This document shows positions 16,219-25,267 of a DNA stretch of 64,000 nucleotides, piece by piece; the first letter of the stretch is position 1; every line of letters starts with the position of its first letter. The notes under the pieces are model-generated. The model was not told the DNA's origin, did not search any database, and was given only the letters and a program-made list of their open reading frames with translations. The stretch is from an uncultured Algibacter sp. (GTDB lineage Bacteria > Bacteroidota > Bacteroidia > Flavobacteriales > Flavobacteriaceae), in NCBI RefSeq assembly GCF_947487575.1, contig NZ_CANKXG010000009.1, positions 151,804 to 215,803 on the forward strand, in the 5' to 3' direction. Position numbers and translations under genes: made by a program.

Positions 16219-17769
16219 TTATTCATTTCCATTCTCTTGCGGAGGTTGAACTTGTTCTGGTTGCTTAAATAAATCAAGGTAAGCCTCTCCTATATAATCA
16301 ATTACATGGCTGGCTATTAGGCTTTGATATCCAAAATCTTCAACAGCAATATCGGCAGATCTTCCATGTAAATACACTCCAAAAATAGCGGCTACTAAAG
16401 GGCTGTAACCTTGAGAAATTAATCCTGTAATAACGCCAGTTAAAACATCTCCACTTCCTGCTGTAGACAGTCCTGGGTTTCCTGTTGTATTCACATAAAG
16501 TTTATCTTCAGAAACGGTAATTGAATTAGCGCCTTTTACAACTATTATGACGTTATACTTTTTTGAAAATACTTTTATTTTATTCAATTTATCAAAATCA
16601 TTTTCCCAGACACCAATTAATCGCTCTAATTCCTTAGGATGTGGTGTTAATACGGTAGCTTGCGGTAATAATTTTAATAAATTTTTCTTTTTGGAAAGAA
16701 TATTTACACCATCAGCATCAATGACTAATGGCGCTTTGTTTTTTTTCAAAAAAGAAGTAAAAGCTGTTATTGTTTTTGCGTCTGTCCCTACTCCTATTCC
16801 AAAACCAACAACTGTTGGTTCAATGTCAAATTTTATAGATGTTATTTTTTCTTCATCTGTATCAGTAATCACCATAGCTTCAGGAAAAGAGGCTTGTAAA
16901 GCATGATATCCGCATTTTGGAACAAAGGCTGAAACTAAACCTGCACCTGCAGATAAAGTTGCTCTACTGGTTAAAGTAACTGCGCCAATTTTTCCGTAGC
17001 TACCACCAATAATTAAGGCGTGACCAAACTGTCCTTTATGTGAAAATTTTTCTCTGGGAATGTAATTAGGTAATACTTCATGCTTCCCTATTAACTCAAC
17101 CTCGGTTTCAGTTGTAAACAAAAACTCCTGATCTAACCCAATGTCAATAACTTCCCATTGTATAGTGTATTTAGCCGTTTCTGGTAAAAAGAAAACTAAT
17201 TTTGGCGATGCAAAACTTAACGTGAATCCTGCCCAAACAACGGCATCTTCATCGTCTATTGCTTTATCAGGATAGAGACCAGAAGGCATGTCAATAGATA
17301 ATGTAAATGCTTTACTGGCTCTAAAATGCATAAATAACTTCTTCACCCATTCATCTATAGGTCTATTTAAACCTATTCCGAAAACAGCATCTACAATTAT
17401 ATCATCTGGATGCATTTCCGGAAACTCTTCGGCACAACTTAATAGAGTTGGCCATTTTTTAGTAACATTTTTAATACGATCATAATTAATAAGGAAATCT
17501 TTAGAGCGCTTATCGCTACAATTAATAACATACGTATTTACATTATAACCGTGAGTAATTAAATGCCTAGCAATTACTAACCCATCGCCTCCATTATTTC
17601 CGATGCCACAAAACACATGAATTGGTACTTGAGCACCTTGCATACGGGCATGTAACCAATTAAAAATTTGTGACCCAGCTCGCTCCATTAAATCGGTTGA
17701 GGATATCTTTTGTTTTTCTGAGGTTAAGGCATCCCCTTCGTAAATCTGTTCTTTAGAAAATACTTTCAT
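16219..17769 (-). CDS. nnr: bifunctional NAD(P)HX epimerase/dehydratase
   Basis: 516 residues with both repair domains. Residues ~1-215 are the YjeF_N epimerase (VFCGIGNNGGDGLVIARHL, then DAVFGIGLNRPI and LSIDMPSGLYPD). Residues ~230-500 are the carbohydrate-kinase-like ADP-dependent dehydratase (ALIIGGSYGKIGAVTL, VIDADGVNIL, TPHPKELERL, and the catalytic NPGLSTAGSGDVLTG). Together they repair hydrated NADH and NADPH in the cytoplasm. Standard E. coli Nnr length is about 515. Monocistronic, divergent from the threonine leader. Confidence 0.95.
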   Translation of the reverse strand: MKVFSKEQIYEGDALTSEKQKISSTDLMERAGSQIFNWLHARMQGAQVPIHVFCGIGNNGGDGLVIARHLITHGYNVNTYVINCSDKRSKDFLINYDRIKNVTKKWPTLLSCAEEFPEMHPDDIIVDAVFGIGLNRPIDEWVKKLFMHFRASKAFTLSIDMPSGLYPDKAIDDEDAVVWAGFTLSFASPKLVFFLPETAKYTIQWEVIDIGLDQEFLFTTETEVELIGKHEVLPNYIPREKFSHKGQFGHALIIGGSYGKIGAVTLTSRATLSAGAGLVSAFVPKCGYHALQASFPEAMVITDTDEEKITSIKFDIEPTVVGFGIGVGTDAKTITAFTSFLKKNKAPLVIDADGVNILSKKKNLLKLLPQATVLTPHPKELERLIGVWENDFDKLNKIKVFSKKYNVIIVVKGANSITVSEDKLYVNTTGNPGLSTAGSGDVLTGVITGLISQGYSPLVAAIFGVYLHGRSADIAVEDFGYQSLIASHVIDYIGEAYLDLFKQPEQVQPPQENGNE

Positions 17770-17892
17770 TTATAATTAATTATAGATTTTTCATTTCTTA
17801 TTACAATTAGTCGTTTTTTTTAAACGAATATTGAATCAAGATAAGAATATTGCAAAAAAAATATTTTAGTTTTTTTATAAGGCTAAAAGTAA

Positions 17893-17900
17893 TACTTTTG
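17893..17900 (+). promoter_or_regulatory. -7 promoter box (TACTTTTG) of the threonine operon
   Basis: Exact TANNTTTG, 21 bp before the leader-peptide ATG at 17921, so the leader is transcribed from its first codons. No clear TTG at -33. Confidence 0.55.
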
Positions 17901-17920
17901 GTGAGTATTATATAACTATA

Positions 17921-18028
17921 ATGAATCAATTAAACCAAAATACATTTGCAGCTGTTTCTTTTTTATCAAAAGGGAATACGTCTATTTTTGGTACAACTAC
18001 AAATACTACAACCCTTTGGGGTTACTAG
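17921..18028 (+). CDS. thrL: threonine operon leader peptide
   Basis: 35 codons from ATG 17921 to TAG 18026-18028. Eight of 35 residues are Thr, six of them in the cluster GTTTNTTTLWGY at the very end, exactly where a ribosome would stall when charged tRNA-Thr is scarce. It lies 85 bp before thrA and directly after a consensus promoter box. The stop region forms a small stem (AACCC 18010-18014 with GGGTT 18019-18023). This is the arrangement of classical attenuation leaders. Sequence unlike E. coli ThrL except for the Thr run. Confidence 0.8.
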   Translation: MNQLNQNTFAAVSFLSKGNTSIFGTTTNTTTLWGY

Positions 18029-18052
18029 TTATATATATTCCGCAGACTATTT

Positions 18053-18074
18053 TTGTAATTTTAAAAAATTACAA
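18053..18074 (+). promoter_or_regulatory. AU-rich hairpin between thrL and thrA, attenuator candidate
   Basis: TTGTAATTTT (18053-18062) and AAAATTACAA (18065-18074) form a perfect 10-bp stem. There is no long T-run directly after it, so whether it terminates, or pairs alternatively with leader RNA, is open. Confidence 0.4.
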
Positions 18075-18113
18075 TATTTCAAGCATTATTTTTAATTTAC
18101 AAGGTATTAAAAC

Positions 18114-20558
18114 ATGAAGGTTTTAAAATTCGGAGGAACTTCAGTAGGTTCTTCAAAAAACATAAATAACGTCATCAATATTTTAGAAAACTATGGAAAA
18201 GAAGATTCTATAGCTTGCGTAGTTTCTGCAGTTGGTGGAATTACAGATAAATTATTGTTAGCGGGTAAACAAGCTCAAAATAAAGATAGGAGCTTTGTTG
18301 AAACATTTAACTTCATCAAAGAAAAACACTTTAGTATTATAAAAGAACTGAATCCTGAGAATAATGATTCCATTTTAGAGTATGCCGAAGAAAGGCATAA
18401 CAGTTTAAAAAACTTATTGGAAGGCATCTTTTTAATTAATGAGTTATCTCCAAAAACTTCTGATAAATTAGTGAGTTATGGCGAAAGATTATCATCTTTT
18501 ATCATAGCAGGAACAATGAAAAATAGAGGTTTATCTGCAGATAGAAAGAACTCTCAAGAATTAGTAATTACAAACTCTAATTACACAAAAGCAGAGGTTG
18601 ATTATAAAATTACAAACAAAAACATAAAAGATTATTTTAGCTCTACACCTCAAAACATCACCATTTTACCTGGTTTTGTAGCAAGTTCTAAAGCTGGTGA
18701 GCAGACAACACTTGGTCGAGGTGGTTCAGACTTTACTGCTGCTATTATTGCTGCTGCGCTAAATGTTAAACAACTTGAAATCTGGACAGATGTTAGTGGG
18801 ATGTTTACAACTAATCCTAAATTGGTAAAACAAGCGTATCCAATTAGTAAAATTTCATATCAAGAAGCTATGGAATTATCGCATTTTGGAGCAAAAGTAT
18901 TATATCCTCCAACGGTTCAGCCTGTACTTAGCTTAGGTATTCCTATTCATATTAAAAATACTTTAGAGCCTGATGCTGTTGGCACTGTGATTTCTAATGA
19001 AGACATAAAATCTTCAAGTCCTGTTAAAGGAATTAGCAACATAAACAACATTGCTTTATTGACGCTTGAAGGCAGTGGAATGGTTGGTATTCCCGGGTTT
19101 TCAAAACGTTTGTTTGAAACCTTATCACAAGAGAAAATAAATGTGATAATGATAACGCAAGCATCATCAGAGCATTCTATTTGTTTGGGGATAGAAGATA
19201 AAGAATCTGAGAACGCCAAAGATGCCATTGATGCTACTTTTGAAAATGAAATTGCCTTAGGTAAAATTGAACCTATCGTTATAGAAAAAGGGTTATCTAT
19301 TATTGCTCTTGTTGGAGATAGTATGAAAAACCACCAAGGAATTAGTGGTAAAATGTTTAGTACTTTAGGTAGAAATAATATTAATATTAGAGCCATTGCT
19401 CAAGGTGCATCAGAGAAAAACATTACTGCTGTTATAGATGAAAAAGATGTAAAAAAGGCACTTAACACCTTGCACGAACAGTTTTTTGAATCTAAAACAA
19501 AACAACTTAATGTATTTATTACTGGTGTTGGAAATGTTGGTGAACGTTTGGTTGAACAAATAAAACAGCAAAAGAAATATTTAAAAGAAAACCTAAAAAT
19601 TAATCTACGAGTAGCTGGAATTTCAAATTCTAGAACTATGATTTTTGATGAATCTGGTTTAAATTTAAAAGATTGGAAAACGCAATTAGCTAATGGTGAA
19701 AAAGCATCATTACAAGGATTTTTAGAAAATGCAAAAGCATTAAACTTGCGTAATAGCATTTTTGTTGATGTTACTGCAAATGCAGATGTTGCAAACTTAT
19801 ATCCTCAATATTTAAAAGAAAGTATTGCTATTGTAGCGTGTAATAAAATTGCGTGTTCTAGCGATTATACCAATTATAAAGAATTAAAGAGGTTATCGTT
19901 AGCTTATAACGCACCATACCTTTTTGAAACGAATGTTGGTGCAGGTTTACCTGTAATTGACACATTGAGTAATTTGATTGCTTCTGGTGATAAAGTAAAC
20001 TCAATTCAAGCGGTTTTATCTGGAAGTTTAAACTTTGTATTTAATAACTTTGATGATTCTACTAAGTTTTACGATGTTGTAAAACAAGCTGGCACTGAGG
20101 GTTATACTGAACCTGACCCAAGGATAGATTTAAGTGGTGTTGATGTAGCACGTAAAATATTAATTTTGGCAAGAGAAAGTGGTGTAGAAATGAATTTAGA
20201 AGATATTGAAAACACATCTTTCTTATCTGAAGCTGGGTTGAAAAGTGATACTGTTGATGATTTCTATCAAACATTAATTGAAGATGAAGCACATTATCAA
20301 AGTTTATATGCTTCCGCGAAAGCGAACAATTGTCAATTAAAATATGTAGCAAAATTTGATAATGGAAAAGCAAGTGTAAGTTTACAGGAAATCCCAGAAG
20401 GACATCCTTTTTATAATTTAGAAGGAAGTGATAATATAGTCATGTTTTACACAGAACGTTACCCTAAACAGCCTATGATTATTAAAGGTGCTGGCGCTGG
20501 TGCAGATGTAACAGCTTCAGGATTATTTGCAGATATTATTAGACTTGGAAACGATTAA
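18114..20558 (+). CDS. thrA: bifunctional aspartate kinase / homoserine dehydrogenase
   Basis: 814 residues, close to the ~815 of E. coli ThrA. Residues 1-~290: aspartokinase with KFGGTSVGSS at 4-13 and TTLGRGGSDFTAAI. Residues ~305-455: two ACT regulatory domains (the usual site of threonine inhibition), with VIMITQASSEHSICLGI and INIRAIAQGASEKNITAV. Residues ~460-814: homoserine dehydrogenase with the NAD(P) motif VFITGVGNVGERL and the catalytic region GTEGYTEPDPRIDLSGVD. It carries out the first and third steps from aspartate to threonine and methionine. First structural gene of thrABC. Confidence 0.97.
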   Translation: MKVLKFGGTSVGSSKNINNVINILENYGKEDSIACVVSAVGGITDKLLLAGKQAQNKDRSFVETFNFIKEKHFSIIKELNPENNDSILEYAEERHNSLKNLLEGIFLINELSPKTSDKLVSYGERLSSFIIAGTMKNRGLSADRKNSQELVITNSNYTKAEVDYKITNKNIKDYFSSTPQNITILPGFVASSKAGEQTTLGRGGSDFTAAIIAAALNVKQLEIWTDVSGMFTTNPKLVKQAYPISKISYQEAMELSHFGAKVLYPPTVQPVLSLGIPIHIKNTLEPDAVGTVISNEDIKSSSPVKGISNINNIALLTLEGSGMVGIPGFSKRLFETLSQEKINVIMITQASSEHSICLGIEDKESENAKDAIDATFENEIALGKIEPIVIEKGLSIIALVGDSMKNHQGISGKMFSTLGRNNINIRAIAQGASEKNITAVIDEKDVKKALNTLHEQFFESKTKQLNVFITGVGNVGERLVEQIKQQKKYLKENLKINLRVAGISNSRTMIFDESGLNLKDWKTQLANGEKASLQGFLENAKALNLRNSIFVDVTANADVANLYPQYLKESIAIVACNKIACSSDYTNYKELKRLSLAYNAPYLFETNVGAGLPVIDTLSNLIASGDKVNSIQAVLSGSLNFVFNNFDDSTKFYDVVKQAGTEGYTEPDPRIDLSGVDVARKILILARESGVEMNLEDIENTSFLSEAGLKSDTVDDFYQTLIEDEAHYQSLYASAKANNCQLKYVAKFDNGKASVSLQEIPEGHPFYNLEGSDNIVMFYTERYPKQPMIIKGAGAGADVTASGLFADIIRLGND

Positions 20559-20641
20559 AAAAGACTGAGAGTAAAGAAGCAAGAATCAAGACACATATTT
20601 TGTCTATTTTCTCTTCTCTATTTTCTTTTTCCTCAATAGAA
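20559..20641. other. purine-rich then pyrimidine-rich spacer between thrA and thrB
   Basis: A purine-rich stretch (AGAGTAAAGAAGCAAGAATC) is followed by an imperfectly complementary pyrimidine-rich stretch (TTTTCTCTTCTCTATTTTC), giving a weak hairpin. It resembles decayed interspersed repeats of flavobacteria and makes the in-frame TTG at 20600 an unlikely start for thrB. Confidence 0.35.
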
Positions 20642-21562
20642 ATGAACGAAATAAAAATATTTTCTCCAGCAACCGTAGCTAATGTAGCATGTGGTTTTGA
20701 TGTTTTAGGCTTTTGCTTAGACAGTATTGGAGATGAAATGGTTATTAGAAAAACTGATAAAAAAGGAATTCATATTACCAAGATTAAAAATTTTGATTTA
20801 CCCTATGAAACTGAGTTAAATGTTGCTGGTGTTTCTGCCCTAGCCATGTATGATGCGCTTGATGTTGATTTTGGTTTTGAAATTGAAATTTATAAGAACA
20901 TCAAACCAGGAAGTGGTATAGGAAGTAGTGCTGCAAGTGCTGTTGGTAGTGTTTTTGGTATGAATGAACTTTTAGGAAGACCATTCAATAAAACACAACT
21001 CACAGAATTCGCAATTAAAGGTGAAGCTTTAGCAAGTAAATGTGAACATGCTGACAACCTCGCTCCTGCCCTTTTTGGAGGCTTTACTTTAGTAAAAAGT
21101 GTTTCACCTTTAAAAATTTTAGAAATTCCTTCTCCTGATAATTTATATGCAACTATTATTCATCCGCAGATAGAAATTAAAACCTCTGAATCTAGAGCAG
21201 TGCTTCCCAAAGAAGTTGCTCTAAGTGATGCTATAGCGCAATGGGCAAATCTTGGAAGTTTAGTTCATGCACTACATACAAGCGACTATAATTTAATCAG
21301 CGATTCATTAAAAGATGTTATTGTAGAACCTTACAGAAGCAAATTAATTCCACATTTTAATGACGTAAAGCAAGCTGTTTTAAATGCAGGAGCTTTAGGT
21401 GCTGGAATTTCTGGTTCTGGGCCTTCAATATTTTCATTAAGTATAGGACAAGAAACGGCAAACAAAGTTAAAGAGACTATGCAAAGTGTATATTCAAATA
21501 CTGGAATTGAATTTGATATACATGTTTCAAAAATTAACACTCAAGGTGTTAAGATTATATAA
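20642..21562 (+). CDS. thrB: homoserine kinase
   Basis: 306 residues from ATG 20642 (MNEIKIFSPATVANVACGFD), the standard GHMP-kinase start; an upstream in-frame TTG would add 14 unlikely residues. The GHMP ATP-binding motif is KPGSGIGSSAASAVG at about 90, and the C-terminal glycine motif is GAGISGSGPSIFSLS. Phosphorylates homoserine for threonine synthase. Second gene of thrABC, 83 bp after thrA. Confidence 0.95.
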   Translation: MNEIKIFSPATVANVACGFDVLGFCLDSIGDEMVIRKTDKKGIHITKIKNFDLPYETELNVAGVSALAMYDALDVDFGFEIEIYKNIKPGSGIGSSAASAVGSVFGMNELLGRPFNKTQLTEFAIKGEALASKCEHADNLAPALFGGFTLVKSVSPLKILEIPSPDNLYATIIHPQIEIKTSESRAVLPKEVALSDAIAQWANLGSLVHALHTSDYNLISDSLKDVIVEPYRSKLIPHFNDVKQAVLNAGALGAGISGSGPSIFSLSIGQETANKVKETMQSVYSNTGIEFDIHVSKINTQGVKII

Positions 21563-21572
21563 ATTAAGTTTA

Positions 21573-21661
21573 TGTCATTTCGACAATAGGAGAAATCACA
21601 TTATTTAGATAAAGACAAAGACATATTAATAAAACAGATTCCTGCCTTCGTAGGAATGACA
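21573..21661. repeat. 89-bp MITE-like repeat between thrB and thrC
   Basis: Bounded by terminal inverted repeats TGTCATT (21573) and AATGACA (to 21661). The left part reads CATTTCGAC..AGGAGAAATCAC and the right part is a small hairpin ATTCCTGCCTTCGTAGGAAT. No ORF. A truncated right end recurs at 31656-31681, also just before a start codon. The form matches short palindromic interspersed repeats common in flavobacterial genomes. Confidence 0.7.
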
Positions 21662-21666
21662 AGAAA

Positions 21667-22962
21667 ATGAATTACTATTCACTAAACCATAAAGCACCAA
21701 ACACATCATTTAAAGATGCTGTTATAAAAGGATTAGCGCCAGATAAAGGCTTGTACTTTCCTGAAATTATTACACCATTACCACAATCATTTTGGGATAA
21801 TTTTGATAGTTTATCCTATTCTGATATTGCTTTTGAAGCAATCAAACAATTTGTATCTCCTGAAATTCCAGAAGCTATTTTAAAAACAATTGTTGAAGAA
21901 ACCTTGTCTTTCGATTTTCCTGTGGTGAAGTTAAATGATAACATTTCTACTTTGGAATTATTTCACGGTCCAACTATGGCTTTTAAAGATGTTGGGGCGC
22001 GTTTTATGGCACGCTGTTTAGGTTATTTCAATAAAGACAACACTAATGAAGTTACTGTTTTAGTAGCAACTTCGGGAGATACTGGAGGTGCTGTGGCTAA
22101 TGGGTTTTTAGGTGTTAAAGGTGTAAATGTTGTTATTCTTTATCCAAGTGGAAAGGTTAGCGACATTCAAGAAATGCAACTAACTACTTTAGGGCAAAAC
22201 ATTAAAGCGCTTGAGGTTAATGGTACTTTTGACGATTGTCAAGCCATGGTTAAAACTGCTTTCTTAGATGAAAGTTTAACTAGCAAAATGCAATTAACTT
22301 CTGCTAACTCTATAAATGTAGCACGTTGGTTACCACAATTATTCTACTTTATGTTTGCTTACAAACAGTTACATAAAAAACACGATGATATTGTATTCTC
22401 TGTTCCAAGTGGGAATTTTGGTAATATTTGTGCAGGTATGATGGCTCAAAAACTAGGTTTACCTATTAAACATTTTGTAGCATCAAATAACGCTAATAAC
22501 GTTGTAACACGTTATTTGATTTCTCAGTTATACGAACCAAAACCATCGGTTCAAACCATTTCAAATGCTATGGATGTTGGAGCGCCAAGTAATTTTATTC
22601 GTATTCAAGAAATCTATAAAAATGAGTTTGATGTTTTAAAAGGCAACCTATCATCGTATAGTTTCTCTGATGATGAAACACGTAATGCAATGTCAGAGAT
22701 TTACGAGAACTACAATTACGTTGCAGACCCACATGGCGCTGTTGGTTATTTAGGTTGTAAATCGCATTTAAAAGAAAATCCTAATGCGCATTGTGTGTTT
22801 TTAGAAACGGCACATCCAACTAAATTTTTAGATGTGGTTGAAGAGGTAATTAAAGAAGAACAACCTTTACCTGAACAAATTCAATCTGTTATGGGTAGAG
22901 AGAAAGAATCTGTAGTGATTTCAGTTTATAATGATTTAAAACTGTATTTACTAGAAAAGTAA
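21667..22962 (+). CDS. thrC: threonine synthase
   Basis: 431 residues. PLP-dependent threonine synthase of the longer type: N-terminal MNYYSLNHKAPNTSFKDAV and GLAPDKGLYFPE, the PLP lysine in LFHGPTMAFKDVGARFMAR, the phosphate-binding VATSGDTGGAVANGF, and SVPSGNFGNICAGM. Converts O-phosphohomoserine to threonine, completing the pathway begun by thrA and thrB. The start follows the MITE-like element by five bases, so the element may supply or affect its translation signals. Confidence 0.96.
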   Translation: MNYYSLNHKAPNTSFKDAVIKGLAPDKGLYFPEIITPLPQSFWDNFDSLSYSDIAFEAIKQFVSPEIPEAILKTIVEETLSFDFPVVKLNDNISTLELFHGPTMAFKDVGARFMARCLGYFNKDNTNEVTVLVATSGDTGGAVANGFLGVKGVNVVILYPSGKVSDIQEMQLTTLGQNIKALEVNGTFDDCQAMVKTAFLDESLTSKMQLTSANSINVARWLPQLFYFMFAYKQLHKKHDDIVFSVPSGNFGNICAGMMAQKLGLPIKHFVASNNANNVVTRYLISQLYEPKPSVQTISNAMDVGAPSNFIRIQEIYKNEFDVLKGNLSSYSFSDDETRNAMSEIYENYNYVADPHGAVGYLGCKSHLKENPNAHCVFLETAHPTKFLDVVEEVIKEEQPLPEQIQSVMGREKESVVISVYNDLKLYLLEK

Positions 22963-23072
22963 TATCCATTTTAATTAATAGGTTTGCTAATTTATGAGTG
23001 TCTTTAGCAGGATACCTCATGATGGTTTTGCATATTAATTTTTAGAAATTGGAAGCATAAAAATTAATAGCA

Positions 23073-24080
23073 ATGAAAAGAAATACTTTACAAACAATAT
23101 TCTTATTAATATTCTCAATCGTTAGTTTACAATTATTAGCACAAACAGCTACTTGTGACGGTACTTTACCTTTTGAAGAACAAAATGGATTATTAACTAT
23201 TGAAATGGAATCGGGTAATTTACCTACTGGTTCTAATTGGAAAACCGGAAGTGAAGCTGACCCAAACTTATCGGGCTCCACTATCAACTATATTTTTTGG
23301 GATGGTCCACAATCTTTTAATGCCTTAACCGGTGCTGCCATTACCTATAACATCAAAATAAATAACCCTGGCACATACAGGCTTGCATGGCGAGGACGCA
23401 TAGGTACCGGTACTTCTGGAGGAGAGCATAACGATGCTTGGTTACGTATAGTAGCTGATGATTTTTATGCCACCAAACAAAGTAGTGCGACATCCACCTT
23501 AGCGGTTGAACCCAAACCGGATTGTAATAGTAATCCAAATAGAGATTGTCCAGTAGGCTCTAGTACTAATGGATATTTTAAAGCTTTCATGAATAGGCAC
23601 CCCGTAAATCTTCCTGTAGAACAGCGTTGGGGCTTTGTAACAAATACAAATGATGGAGATTCTTTTAGATTTATATGGGCAACTTTCAATACCGCAGGCT
23701 TATATTCAGTTATTGTAGATGCAAGGTCTAGTTTCTTTTTTATGGACAAAATGGTACTACGTAGAACAGATGTATCTGATAGTACAGCATTTAATTTAAC
23801 AAATAATGAATCGCCTTGTGCTACATTATCAGTTAATAAATTAAATAAAAATAGTGATGTAAAAATATTCCCAAATCCAACTAATGGAAAAGTTGAAATT
23901 GATAACTTATTTTCAAATGGGAAATTATTTTTGAAAAATATACACGGTATTACTGTTCGCGAAGTAAACTATATTTCTTCAAAACATTCTATTGATATTT
24001 CTGATTTACAAAGTGGTATTTATTTTATTTCTAACTCAGACGTCAACAATTATTTTGTAAAGAAAATTGTTAAATTTTAA
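23073..24080 (+). CDS. secreted T9SS type A sorting-domain protein with CBM-like domain
   Basis: 335 residues. Signal peptide MKRNTLQTIFLLIFSIVSLQ ending LLAQ. The body has aromatic-rich beta strands (YRLAWRGRIGTGTSG, WLRIVADDFYATK, RFIWATFNTAGLYSV) with NDAW and MDKMVLRR, suggesting a carbohydrate-binding-module-like jelly roll. The last ~75 residues are a type A sorting domain (KIFPNPTNGKVEIDN, DISDLQSGIYFI, KKIVKF), so the protein is exported through T9SS and anchored or released. Monocistronic between thrC and gcvT. The ligand is inferred only from the general look of the strands. Confidence 0.85.
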   Translation: MKRNTLQTIFLLIFSIVSLQLLAQTATCDGTLPFEEQNGLLTIEMESGNLPTGSNWKTGSEADPNLSGSTINYIFWDGPQSFNALTGAAITYNIKINNPGTYRLAWRGRIGTGTSGGEHNDAWLRIVADDFYATKQSSATSTLAVEPKPDCNSNPNRDCPVGSSTNGYFKAFMNRHPVNLPVEQRWGFVTNTNDGDSFRFIWATFNTAGLYSVIVDARSSFFFMDKMVLRRTDVSDSTAFNLTNNESPCATLSVNKLNKNSDVKIFPNPTNGKVEIDNLFSNGKLFLKNIHGITVREVNYISSKHSIDISDLQSGIYFISNSDVNNYFVKKIVKF

Positions 24081-24117
24081 TCCTTTTATTTAGCAACTGA
24101 TTTTTTCTAATTAATCT

Positions 24118-24168
24118 ATCTTTCTTGAAATTTTCAATACTTTTGTTTTGAAAAATTTCAAGAAAGAT
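24118..24168. promoter_or_regulatory. 17-bp perfect inverted repeat enclosing the gcvT promoter and start
   Basis: The left arm (24118-24134, core TTTCTTGAAATTTT) and right arm (24152-24168, core AAAATTTCAAGAAA) are perfect complements separated by 17 bases. The right arm runs into the gcvT ATG (24167). The -7 box TACTTTTG lies inside the loop, so the left arm would not be transcribed, which favours a DNA operator over an RNA hairpin. Confidence 0.7.
24138..24145 (+). promoter_or_regulatory. -7 promoter box (TACTTTTG) of gcvT
   Basis: Exact TANNTTTG, 21 bp before the ATG, between the two arms of the inverted repeat. Confidence 0.55.
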
Positions 24169-25249
24169 GAAGAACACAGCCTTAACTGAAACTCACAAAA
24201 CGCTTGGAGCGAAAATGGTGCCTTTTGCTGGATACAACATGCCAGTACAATATGAAGGAGTAAACATAGAACATGAAACCGTTAGAAATACAGTTGGTGT
24301 TTTTGATGTATCTCATATGGGCGAGTTTTTGATTGAAGGCGAACATGCACTTGATTTAATACAAAAAGTATCGAGTAATGATGCTTCAAAATTAACTATT
24401 GGGAAAGCGCAATACAGTTGCTTACCAAATGACAATAATGGTATTGTTGATGATTTAATTATTTATAAAATTAAAGAAGAAACATATTTATTAGTAGTTA
24501 ATGCCAGTAACATTAAAAAAGATTGGGATTGGATTCAGTCTAAAAACGATGTCGGTGCTACTATGCGTGATTTGAGCGAAGATTACTCTTTATTGGCTAT
24601 ACAAGGACCTAAAGCTATTGAAGCCATGCAAAGTATAACAAGTTATGATTTATCTGAAATTAAATTCTATAATTTTGTTGTTGCAGATTTTGCAGGTATC
24701 GAGCATGTAATAATTTCTGCAACAGGGTATACAGGCAGTGGTGGTTTTGAAATTTATTGTAAAAACTCTGAAGTAAAACAAATTTGGGATAAAGTTTTAG
24801 AAGCTGGAGCAAATTTTGGTATCAAACCAATTGGTCTTGCAGCCCGTGATACTTTACGTTTAGAAATGGGGTATTGTCTTTATGGAAATGATATAGATGA
24901 CACCACCTCACCTATTGAAGCTGGATTAGGTTGGATAACAAAGTTTACAAAAAATTTCACAAATTCCGAAGCTTTAAAAGCTGAAAAAGAGCGTGGATCT
25001 GAACGTAAACTTATTGCTTTTGAGTTGGATGATCGCGGAATTCCTCGACAGGGTTATGATATTGTTGATGGTAATGGAAAAACAATTGGTACTGTAACAT
25101 CAGGAACCATGTCACCATCTTTAAGTAAAGGTATTGGCTTAGGATATGTGCCGACTATTTTTGCTGATGTGAATAGTAAAATAAATATTCAAATTCGTAA
25201 AAAAACTATTCCTGCTACAGTAGTAAAATTGCCATTTTATAAAAACTAG
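24167..25249 (+). CDS. gcvT: aminomethyltransferase (glycine cleavage system T protein)
   Basis: 360 residues. N-terminal [20 protein letters not shown] and [10 protein letters not shown], the middle [11 protein letters not shown] folate-binding region with [17 protein letters not shown], and the C-terminal barrel domain ([21 protein letters not shown]). Transfers the methylene group from the H-protein aminomethyl-lipoyl arm to tetrahydrofolate. No gcvH or gcvP nearby, as usual for Bacteroidota where gcv genes are scattered. Likely first gene of a run with the epimerase and phhB. Confidence 0.96.
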   Translation: MKNTALTETHKTLGAKMVPFAGYNMPVQYEGVNIEHETVRNTVGVFDVSHMGEFLIEGEHALDLIQKVSSNDASKLTIGKAQYSCLPNDNNGIVDDLIIYKIKEETYLLVVNASNIKKDWDWIQSKNDVGATMRDLSEDYSLLAIQGPKAIEAMQSITSYDLSEIKFYNFVVADFAGIEHVIISATGYTGSGGFEIYCKNSEVKQIWDKVLEAGANFGIKPIGLAARDTLRLEMGYCLYGNDIDDTTSPIEAGLGWITKFTKNFTNSEALKAEKERGSERKLIAFELDDRGIPRQGYDIVDGNGKTIGTVTSGTMSPSLSKGIGLGYVPTIFADVNSKINIQIRKKTIPATVVKLPFYKN

Positions 25250-25267
25250 TTTACTTTAAATTTGAAG

